Assembly: GCA_022385755.1 (NCBI GenBank)
Contig: MU278356.1
Coordinates: 344,607-380,341, forward strand
From: Trametopsis cervina
Lineage: Eukaryota; Basidiomycota; Agaricomycetes; Polyporales; Irpicaceae
Direction: 5' to 3'
Length of the DNA stretch: 35,735 nt
Positions 26,881 through 35,735 of the stretch are shown in pieces; position 1 is the first letter of the stretch; each line of letters begins with the position of its first letter. Both the position numbers and the translations under genes were made by a program. Below the pieces are notes generated by a model. The model was given only the letters and a program-made list of their open reading frames with translations. It did not search any database and was not told the origin of the DNA.

Positions 26881-28700
26881 ATGGCAGGCGGTCCCGCTCC
26901 CACTGGCCCCGGCCTCGGTGCCCATGCGCCCAAAAACCAGTTCGCGGGCATCCTCATGGTCTGCTTCGCTGCCTTTGCTGGTATCCTCTACGGCTACGAC
27001 ACTGGTACTATCTCTGGTATCACTGCTATGAAGGACTGGCTCAGGTTGTTCGGAGAGCCCACTACCGACACTCTCACCCACCCCACTGGCTACTTCATCA
27101 CCTCCGGCAAGCAGTCCCTCGTCACCTCCATCCTCTCCGCTGGTACCTTCGTTGGTGAGTTGCGCTTTTCGCTGTTGCGCTCGCTCTCCCACTCCCACCC
27201 TCTCTTTCCCCGATCATTGGTCTGCGCTTCGTGGCGTTCACCACCACCGTCGCCGCCGGCTAGACTAGCTGCTGCTGCCATCAATCGGTGGCGGTTGGTG
27301 GCGGTCATCGTTCATGCGCACCCGCTCTCGTCCTACAAATCGAAAATAGCCGCTGACCTATCGTTCGTCCTCCAGGTGCCCTCATCGGTGCTCCCGTCGC
27401 TGACTCGCTCGGCCGTCGCGGCGGTGTCTTCGTCGCCACCCTCGTCTTCTCTACCGGTGTCGCCCTCCAGACTGGCTGCCACCAGTGGGCCGCCTTCATC
27501 ATCGGCCGTGTCATCGCCGGTCTTGGTGTCGGTCTCGTCTCTACCCTCATCCCCATGTACCAGTCCGAGTGCTCTCCCAAGTGGATCCGTGGCGCCGTCG
27601 TCGCCGGCTACCAGTGGGCGATCACCATTGGTCTGCTCCTCGCCTCCGTCGTCAACAACGCGACCAAGGATCGCGATGACCACTCTGCATGGCGGATCCC
27701 CACCGCCATTCAGCTCATCTGGGCATTCATCCTTACAATCGGCATGATCTGGCTCCCCGAGTCCCCGCGTTTCCTCATCAAGAAGGGCCGTGACGCCGAC
27801 GCCGTTCGCTCCCTCACCCGTCTCACATCCCTCAGCGCGACCGACCCCGAGGTCGAGCTCGAGCTCCAGGACATCCGCGCTGCGCTCGAGGAGGAGAAGG
27901 CGCACGGCGAGAGCTCGTACCTCGACTGCTTCCGCCCGAGCCACAACAAGATCGTCCTCCGCACGCTCTCCGGCATCTTCATCCAAGCATGGCAGCAGCT
28001 GACCGGTATCAACTTCATCTTCTACTACGGCACGACCTTCTTCCAGAACTCGGGCATCAAGGACCCCTTCCTGATCTCCGTCGCGACCAACATCGTGAAC
28101 GTGTTCATGACCCTCCCCGGCATGTGGGCCATCGAGCGTTTCGGCCGTCGTTCGCTGCTCATCTACGGTGCCATCGTCATGTGCATCTGCGAGTTCCTCG
28201 TCGCCATCATCGGCGTCACCATCTCCGTCACCGACACAGCAGGCCAGAAGGCCCTCATCGCGCTCGTGTGCATCTACATCGCCGCGTTCGCGTCGACATG
28301 GGGGCCCGTCGCATGGGTCGTCGTCGGCGAGATCTTCCCGCTCAACGTCCGCGCCAAGGCGATCTCGCTCTCCTCCGCCTCGAACTGGCTGTGGAACTTC
28401 GGAATCGGGTACGCGACGCCGTACCTCGTGAACGTCGGACCCGGCTCGGCGGGGCTGCAGAGCAAGGTGTTCTTCATCTGGGGCTCGACGTGCGCGTGCT
28501 GCGCCATCTTTGCGTTCTTCTGCATCCCCGAGACGAAGGGGCTGTCGCTCGAGCAGATCGATTTGTTGTACCAGAACTCGACGCCGTTGACGTCGCGCAA
28601 GTACCGCGCGGAGCTCATTGCGAACGACGTGCACGTCGCCGAGATCAAGGGCGCCGCGCCGCACGACGCGAAGGACGACCTGCACGAGGAGAAGGTCTAA
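26881..28700 (+). CDS. MFS monosaccharide (hexose) transporter
   Basis: Plasma-membrane proton symporter or facilitator of the sugar porter family, importing glucose or related hexoses. Two exons, 26881-27154 and 27376-28700, give 532 aa; the 221-nt intron falls in the first extracellular/TM2 region. Twelve hydrophobic segments are visible. Family signatures are intact: GYDTG in TM1, ADSLGRRGG after TM2, IGRVIAGLGVG, PESPRFLIKKGR before the central loop, QQLTGINFIFYYG in TM7, RFGRRSL, and PETKGLSLEQID after TM12. The start codon opens a short Gly/Pro-rich cytosolic leader and follows a TATA box and C/T-rich leader. The coding region is much more GC-rich and codon-biased than its neighbours, suggesting high expression. 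Substrate cannot be told from sequence alone; a sensor role is unlikely because the C-terminal tail is short. Confidence 0.95.
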
Positions 28701-30272
28701 ACCACCCTCTCTTCTCTCCCTCGCTCCGTCTCTCTTTCGCTCTCTCTGTGCGCGAACGCAAAACTCTTTCTGCTTTTTCACGTTCATGTTTTTCGGTGTT
28801 CCCCTCACGTCCTTACGCACGCTCGCACTCTCATATACGCACATTCGCACACGTCCACTTTACGCACGGTCCCTGATTAATTCGGTCGGTTCGGAGGGGT
28901 GGTGGGGGAGAGGGAGTTGTTTATTTCGGGTGACACTTCTGCGGTTGTTCGTGGTGGTGGAGTCGCCCCATGTTGTTTTTTGTCGTCGTCGTCGTTCTGC
29001 GGTTGTATGAGTAGTTTAGTAATGATCTCTATCTCTCACTTCTCTGTGTGCACCCGTGAACTGGATATCCTTCTCAACCAACGGTGAAGTCGTTCGCAAA
29101 GTTCAGGACGTTCACACGCCGGATCCGCGTCGACATCATGCGAATACATCGCTGCACGGATGGCAGAGCCGAGCAGCCGCGTCGACGAGCGCAGAGCTCT
29201 GTACATCTTCGTCCAAACCGTAGATCTGGGATGTCCGTTACGTATTGCACGGCGTAACCTCTATCTATCTCTCTGGCTCTCACGCATTCCTGTTCCGAAC
29301 TTCTCGATGAGGACTGAACACCGACTGGACAGACGGCATGTATGACGCACACGGAGCTTCTTCGAATTTGAAGTGCCCTGTTCCATGAGTAATTCTCTGC
29401 TTAGCATCGCGTCGTGGATGATGGTGCCGACGAGCTCGGAGGTGGTGTATTGCACAACCGCAGATCACGGATACTCAGGACGTCGCGTTAACGTTGACCG
29501 TACGTACGCACGGCGTAACCTCTTCTCTATCTCTCTCTTCCCGTATTCTCTCAGGCTACACGGCACGATTCACAGTCTGAAATCTTTGCGTTCGAGCTTC
29601 TCGCACGGTGCCTGTGATATCCATTGCTGCGTCTCGGCAGCTCTTGACGCAGACGCAGCTTCGTCTTCTTCGAATGGAATTTGAAGAGCCCTTCCCAGTC
29701 CTCATTAAGTAGCGTTCTACTTAGTATGCACTTACGTCCCAGGCTTTCCCGGGAGCTCTGTGATAGAGTCGAGTCGGGCGACGGGTCCGGTGCGAGTTCG
29801 AGTTCGAGGGACGAGATTGAGTTTGCGCTAGACCCTGAAGACGATACATACACTTGTACAGTGAAGGAACACAGCTTGAGTCCGACGTCCCGGCTGCTTA
29901 TGTTTATGCTGTACATGTCATAACAATACGTACGCAATGCAGAATAACATCGACGTATGTCAGAACGTCAGGCCCGCTCTTCTCTCCCCTCCCTACCGCC
30001 TATCGTCGCTGGGTGCTCCGAGGATGCAGCGACGCGCTCAGGAGATTCTTCGGGTGCTGCTACTGCTTTGTCGTCGAGCGTACGTACTCCTTACGCGGCT
30101 GCACGATCGCCGGTGGGTGGTGTGCGGCGCTGTACGTGATGATCGTCGGGGCGGTAGTGTCCAGAGATTGTGCTTAGGGATCAGCGTGTCTTTGTCTTTG
30201 CAATCCAAGCCGGTGAGAGCGAGAAATTTGGGGACACGGCACGAGCGGAAGGGCGGACCCCTCGTTTCACCT
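28701..30272. other. Convergent intergenic region with a diverged local duplication
   Basis: Lies between two convergent genes. A block at about 29221-29411 recurs at about 29461-29737: both hold GCACGGCGTAACCTCT followed by a CTATCTCTCT tract, and later CTTCTTCGAAT...TTTGAAG and TNNGCTTAG/CTACTTAG. Minus-strand frames 29261-29455 and 29551-29937 encode weakly similar peptides (LSRELL / LSRTLL, then SKK..LR.R), but no complete gene could be built. Confidence 0.45.
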
Positions 30273-32648
30273 TCACCGTTTCTTGCCCTTCTTCTTCTTC
30301 TTCCCGTTGGGTTCCGCAGACGGTGCAGACGACACAGCGAGTGACCCGCCCGCCGCCTCCCCGACGGCGCCCTCCCCATTCTCGATCTTCTCCCGCGCCT
30401 CCACGAAGAACATGATGTCGCGCACCTGTTCCTCCAGCTCGCCCACCTTCCCTTGCAGCTCCTCGCGCACCCCCTCGGCCGCCTCTGCGCGCGCTTTTGC
30501 TGCCGCCAGGTTTTTCAGTAGCCCCTCGCTCTGCGCTCGCTCGCTCTTCAGCTCGCGCTCCAACGCCCTCGCCACCTCTCCAAACTTGTCCGCCCGCTTC
30601 TCCGCCTTTGCCTTCGCGCGCTCGAGCTCCGCGACGCGTTCCTCGTCCGCTTTGCGTCGCGCCATCTCAGCCTCCTCCCTCCGTCGTGCGTCCGCCGCGA
30701 CCTCCGTGCTTAGCTGCTCGACGAGCCCCTTGAGCTCGCCCACCTGCGTGCGTAGCTCGTTCGTCTGCGCTTCGTAGTACGTCCGCTGCGAGTCAAGCTG
30801 CGACGTCAGCAGGTAGGAATACTCGATACCTATCGCCTCGATCTTCTCTGCACTCAGCGCGTCCGCTGCGCTCGGTCCCCCGCCGCCCTCGCCACCACGC
30901 GCGCTCCCGCCCATACTCAGTGCGGACGCGGCGGATGGCAGCTCGACGAGCTTCCCGTCCGCCTTGTTCTGGATGAGCCGATGCACGTAGCCGTCGCCTG
31001 CATAGTCCCACACGCGTTGTGTCTCGAGCTCGAGCGCGTATAGGTGCGTAGTCGCCTCGTAGTGCGCCTGCGCGTGTGCACGGCGGTATCGTCCGCACCC
31101 GATGTTGCCACAGATGAGGCAGATCCAGAGATTTGAGGTTGAAGGTGATGTTGATGGGCATGCGGCGCAGTGCGAGGCGGACGGCGTGGAAGTGAAGGGA
31201 ATTGGGACTGAGGAGCGGGTGTTGGCGGAGGTCGGGTGCGAGGAGAGGAGCGTTTGGGAGTAGCGGCATACAGGACATCTGTAGGAGGACCGGTAAGGGT
31301 TAGGCGGCTATGAGGGTGAGAATGTACGTACCTGCTGTCGCCCCATTTGCTCAGACATGTGCAGTGGAAGGTATGCGAGCACGGCACGGTGACGAGTCCT
31401 GTGACCGCCGAGTCCATGCGTTCCAGACATACAGGGCACGTCGGGAGCTCGTACACGTCTGATTCTGGCTCGCCTATGCGAGCTAGTGCTTGAGATACAT
31501 TGTCGTTGGCGTCAATCTCAACGGAGAGTATGCGCACAACGTGACATATCTCTGACTACATAATATAGGGTGTTATTGGCACTTCCTCCCCTATATTCTT
31601 CAGCAGTAACAACACTTACTTCCATTGAGTTGAACTGCTTGCCATTGTACGCCTCCGCAAATTCTGCGGCCTCGGCTCCATCTCTGAATTGAATAATGAC
31701 AATGGAGCGGTTGGGAGACATGTCTCTGTCGTGTATTTCAGCTGCATGTAATTTAGGAGAGACGAGACACGTACCTGACCATTCGTAGATGCGCAATTCC
31801 CTCTGCTGCGGGCGCGATGAACGCCAGAAAGTCCGAGGGAGTCATCCACGACGGAACGGCAAGGACGCCCATGAGGACGCCGTCTGAGCTCGTGCGTCCG
31901 TCAGGTTGCTGCGCCGCTGCAGCAGGTGGCGCAGCACCCGACGAGGATGAGGCTGTGACGGACGAGTAAGACGGGGCACCGTCTCGTTCTACGCTGCGGT
32001 TGACCTGACGATAGATGTGTACGATGCCCTCGGGGAGGTTGGTCGTTCCGGATTTGGTGCGTGTGGTGGTGAAGGACGCGGTGGCGGGGCCTCCTGCGAG
32101 TAAGTGAAGGTCAGTCAGAAAGTTATATGCGTGCAATTGGCATCGATGCAAGGGGAAAGCTAAGGCTTGCTAGTTATGCATGACCCGTGCTTAAAGAGCA
32201 TCATAAGCGAGATAGATGCTGCTTATTGGTGTGCCCCACTTGAGTAGAAAATGGGTAGGGAGCAAAGCTTACCCCTGTTGAAGGATTCTCTCTCCTTTCC
32301 CATACCAAGCTTCTTTGCCCCGTCCAAGTCCATGGTATCAAAATCTACCCAGTCGACTCTCAAAGGACCTAGCCTGTAATCCTCGTGGGCGCCACCCTTA
32401 CTTGGAGACTCTTCGGCACTAATACCTTCAGAGACTTGTGGCCGTGCAGAGTTGTGATGATGGAAGGTGTACCTGCGGGAGTTAGACTTTTGCGGGTGCG
32501 CCGGTAGGGACTGGAAGAGCGAGGTGGGAACGAACTGCGATGTAGCGATGGAGCCGAGAGGAGATTGGGTGAACGAGGACGATGCAGCTGAAGATGTGTT
32601 TTGGCTGGGTTTTGTTAACGAGATGCGGATGTGGTAGCCGTGAAGCAT
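30273..32648 (-). CDS. ETP1: BRAP2/Etp1-type RING-H2 and UBP-finger E3 ubiquitin ligase
   Basis: Cytosolic E3 ligase homologous to human BRAP and yeast Etp1. Exons 32273-32648, 31775-32093, 31620-31725, 31332-31555, 30273-31278 give 676 aa. Domains in order: an N-terminal part starting YHIRISL; the RRM-like BRAP2 domain (about 190-275, [18 protein letters not shown]...FNSME); a RING-H2 with C307, C310, C326, H328, H331, C334, C343, C346; a UBP-type zinc finger (about 379-450, HCAAC...[14 protein letters not shown]); then a long Glu/Arg/Ala coiled coil (about 480-640); and a Lys-rich tail ([10 protein letters not shown]). All four introns are GT-AG; the exon 4/5 join falls inside the RING and restores its last CPVC. 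In yeast the homologue acts in ethanol stress; that role is not shown here. Symbol by domain order. Confidence 0.92.
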
Positions 32649-32879
32649 TGCAGTTCACTGTGTGACCATGCCGTTCGTCGACGGTCGTGGTGATGTTGAG
32701 GTAGGCGGTGTAAAGCTAGGTGTGCCGTCCAGTGAGCACGGTTTACTGGAAATTACCAAGAGCTTCGAGATACGTTCGAGATCCGTGATCTCATAGGCGC
32801 TTATGCAATTGCCATTCCGATCAGAGTGACATACAGCTTGGCCGCACCCACTACCGCGTCTCAAGTCGCCAGTGTCAGC
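32649..32879. promoter_or_regulatory. Short divergent promoter of the BRAP2-type and CCZ1 genes
   Basis: Only 231 bp separate the two divergent start codons, so the two genes must share or interleave their control elements. No TATA box stands out. Confidence 0.6.
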
Positions 32880-35305
32880 ATGAGCAGAATACCACCATCT
32901 CTGCTCTATCTGACTATTTACAATCCAACACTGAAACCAGTCAATGTGGCACCGTCAGACGATGACGAAGACGCAGAGGAGCAGGCTCATATCCTCTTCT
33001 ACACCGGGCGGGAGAGGGCCGTGTCGCGCGACAGGATCCTCAGACAGGTCGGCCTCTCCAAGGCTCTCGTCAACTTTGCAAGGTATGTTCCTTACGATAA
33101 CTAGGGGCGGCGCTCGCTCATGGCACCCGATGGGCTCAGCATGTTCAATGCTACAGATAGCTGCGAGAGCACCCATTCGCAGACACGACGCATGATCATG
33201 CTCTCCCCCGAACCCGACTTCTGGATTCATGCAGTGAGTGTCTTTGAGACCACCCGACTTACGGGGTGTTACCGCGAGCGGAGCGTTAATTGAACAGGTC
33301 ATTGGCAGTGCGTAGAGCTTGCGAAGACGCCCAGACAGCCGAAGGCGGCGCCAAGTGGGAAGGGCAAAGGGAAGGGGAAGGAACCTCCGCCGGCGGAGCC
33401 TGTGTTCGAGTATTACGATGGATCTGTGCACGACGCTGCTTTAAGAGAACAGATTCAGCAGGGATACCGACAATTTAAGGTGTGTAGACCCCATGAATAG
33501 TCATGGAGATGAGGAACTGATTTCGAGTGGCGATCCAGTTGACACACGGATCGTTCTCGTCAATACTTAATAACTTGGGTCAGCAAGCACTCGAACTCCA
33601 GCTGGAGAGATTCTTCACTGTTTGGGCGTGGAAGTGGGACTTCGAGGATGAATTAGAGTTTGGGGAACAGCTAGGTTGGACAGACGATGATTTCTGCTGA
33701 ACAGCTGCTTACCACAGTCTTGTGTGCAGGTACACCAATGCACCAGGCGTACCGGGACGTTGCGCCTGTTATCGACCGGTTCACTGAGCAGCATCTCCCG
33801 GGGCATGTTACGTTTGTGCTTAACCCACCTCACCTCCTTCCTTCTACCGCCCTCCTGGAATCTGCACACCACACTGAGATATCAAGACTTGTCATGCAAC
33901 GCATCCCACCCCCTCCTTCTCAATTTATAAATGACGAGTCTCTGAGCTCAGATGTAACATCAGGCGAAGCAGCAACCAACGTCGAAGGCCCTGCCAGTAT
34001 AGCTAAAACGAAGGCCGATGAGAAGAAAGCCAGTGAAGCCTCAAAGATAATGACCAATGCTTTGGCGACGATGGATGTGCGGAATCTGAAGTGGATGTGG
34101 TCAGGCTTAACCTTCGGCAAAGGCTCCTCGTCAAAGTCTACGCCGGCCATAACCTCCCCTCTTCGCACGCCTGACACTCTACCGCCTCCAGCGGCAGACG
34201 CGGACAAGCCCAATCCCTCCCAGAAGGAGACCGAAGTCGAAGTCGATGCCGAGTCGTTGCAGGATGCAATAGAGTCTGAGAACATTCACTTGTCGTCTAC
34301 GAGGTCCTCATCGGTTGCACCGAGCCCAGCACCAGCGTCGAACAATTTGCCGGATGATCATGACGGCGAAGACCCAGCAGACGGGGGCAGGAACCATCAG
34401 GCAGAGCATGCAGAAGTGGGCATCGTCGTTACGGAGATTCCTTCTGTTGAACACGGGATTGTGCAAGATCCTAGTTCTTCGGCCAGTATAGATGTAGAGA
34501 TTACAGGGGAATCTCTCGTCGAAGCTGAATCAGATGGTCACAGAGCCAATCAGAGTACCAAGGCACAAGTATTTAGGGACCCACCACCCACCTTCCTCAG
34601 CACGCCAGTCTTCCTGTCTGAGCCGGCAGCTCCGGAGCACACTGTGCGCAGAATTGTCCTTCACGCAACGGTCCGTAATATTTGATACACTATATCAAGA
34701 ACCGCGCTGAATGCAACCGCAGAAGGGTGATTTTACCTTCGCGGTCGTCGCAGATGAGCACCATCAGCTCGATCTGGACTCGCTTGGAGAAGATGTAGTG
34801 GATCTTTTTGAAGACGTGCAAGAAGCAATGCATGACGCTCATGAAGCGTAGGTGGTACAGATGATATGCAGCATGACGATACTGATTATTGTGGTAGGGA
34901 CTCGGAGGGTTCGGTGCTCACTGTCACGAATATATTAGAGCCACAAGATAGACATATCATATCAACGGGAGCATACACGGTTGCCTCGACCACCGGCTTC
35001 TCCTCGACATCTGTACACTTGTTCAATGCAAGAGAGATTCTGCGAAGGTATGTCTCATGGACCGTGACTGTGTATAGTAGCTGAGCATACACAGTGAGCT
35101 GGACGTCATTGAGGTATTTTCACGCGGGCAAAATCCTCAGCATTGGCATATCGGACGTCGCGGGCTGGGCGTCGGGGATGCGGGGGGTCGTGGCGGGGAG
35201 TTGGACGGAGGGGAAGTTTACATGGAGGTGGCACGCAAGGAGAGCACGCTCACGGACGTCGACAATGGGCTCGCGAGTGTTGTTAACCGTTTTTCCTATC
35301 AATGA
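32880..35305 (+). CDS. CCZ1: Vacuolar fusion protein CCZ1 (Mon1-Ccz1 Rab7 exchange factor subunit)
   Basis: Pairs with Mon1 to activate the Rab7/Ypt7 GTPase on late endosomes, autophagosomes and the vacuole. Exons 32880-33082, 33140-33233, 33309-33479, 33539-33674, 33730-34670, 34723-34847, 34898-35047, 35095-35305 give 676 aa. The first longin domain is clear: SLLYLTIYNPTL, then HILFYTGRERAVSRDRILRQ and SPEPDFWIHACVEL. The LERFFTVWAWKWDF helix closes this domain. A long Ser/Pro/Glu-rich disordered insert (about 290-500) follows, then hydrophobic beta-like segments of the later longin domains and a C-terminus ending NRFSYQ. The start at 32880 is preferred because MSRIPPSLLYL begins at the domain; an in-frame ATG at 32826 would add 18 residues. 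All introns are 47-75 nt. Confidence 0.85.
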
Positions 35306-35614
35306 TATGGTTTAGGCCTCCATTTTACAGTTGACCTTCAGATTTACATTCCAGGCTTGTCTGAGGGACGTGACTGGCAGATCCAGAAAGTCAACTCACA
35401 GAGCAGCGTAGGGACCGCTGATGATCCAGACGGGTGCAAAAAAGTAATAGGCCAGTAAGCGAAATTTCCTAGCACATCTACCAACAGTCATTAACTTTCT
35501 TCTTCCACGAGCAAATAGGACTCCGACGCAAAGTCGAACCAAGCGCGCTGTATGTTGCGCGCAGACGGAGCGTCGCTGAGGTGCTCAAGACGCGATCACG
35601 TGCGTATAAACAGA
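35306..35614. other. 3' flank of CCZ1, nothing seen; inner part of right repeat
   Basis: No gene seen. The last 60 bp or so (about 35555-35614) hold the weaker inner part of the right terminal repeat, including CGCGATCACGTG at 35591-35602. Confidence 0.55.
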
Positions 35615-35709
35615 CATCGGAGTTCAAACGTTCAGTCCCGTTTTGGGTCACTAGATATAGGGAAAGGTATGGTGGTTCGAAACGAAGCACAACACTCTCT
35701 TTACTCCCC
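35615..35709. repeat. Right arm of the perfect 95-bp terminal inverted repeat
   Basis: Exact reverse complement of 1-95. Reading outward on the plus strand it carries a GATATAGG TATA-like stretch and then an ATG at 35671 whose frame is open to the window end; the mirror ATG on the minus strand is at position 40. Each arm therefore looks like a possible upstream region plus 5' end of a gene pointing out of the window, cut off by the edge. Confidence 0.95.
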
Positions 35710-35735
35710 CACTCTCGTTCTCTCCTACCCTCCCC

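Noticed and set aside
27333..28850. 505-residue antisense ORF across the hexose transporter
   Set aside because: Mirror image of a GC-rich, third-position-biased gene; the peptide is Asp/Glu/Arg-rich low complexity with no domain, while the plus strand is a complete MFS protein.
35660..35690. tRNA-like B-box (GGTTCGAAAC) in the right repeat arm
   Set aside because: No A-box or cloverleaf could be folded around it.

Overview
The window reads as nuclear DNA of a filamentous basidiomycete, most likely an agaricomycete. Genes are dense and multi-exonic, introns are mostly 42-75 nt with GT-AG (a few GC-AG) borders, upstream regions are pyrimidine-rich, and there is a pair of F-box genes of a type common in mushroom and polypore genomes. 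No species can be named from the sequence. Every multi-exon model was assembled by hand from splice sites plus family conservation. All the recognised genes splice to an intact frame whose exon lengths sum to a multiple of three.

Left part (0.7-11.4 kb), mostly housekeeping: dihydroxyacetone kinase (minus, 11 exons, 585 aa) diverges from a large USP4/15/Ubp12-type deubiquitinase (plus, 8 exons, 1347 aa). Then come a small unrecognised two-finger protein (plus) and the Mediator subunit MED22 (minus, 154 aa).

Middle (11.9-18.4 kb): two tandem minus-strand F-box paralogues with nearly identical exon structure. The upstream copy (767 aa) ends in an extra CxxC...H zinc-finger-like tail. The other copy (699 aa) has lost that tail and keeps a decayed relic of it past its stop codon. 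Direct repeats lie between the copies, and both promoters carry a CACGTGATCG-type site.

18.5-26.7 kb is gene-poor. It holds a decayed C2H2 zinc-finger relic, diverged tandem repeats and a long GC-rich stretch with recurring TACAGTA motifs, ending in a TATA box.

Right part (26.9-35.3 kb): an MFS hexose transporter (plus, 532 aa), then a BRAP2/Etp1-type RING-H2 + UBP-finger E3 ligase (minus, 676 aa) sharing a 231-bp divergent promoter with CCZ1 (plus, 676 aa), half of the Mon1-Ccz1 Rab7 exchange factor.

The two outer ends are a perfect 95-bp inverted repeat (1-95 and 35615-35709) with weaker homology continuing inward about 60 bp. This may be a contig broken at a dispersed repeat or a segment genuinely bounded by inverted repeats. 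Three ubiquitin-pathway gene types (deubiquitinase, F-box, RING E3) occur here, but nothing shows they act together. No CRISPR, rRNA or convincing tRNA was seen.
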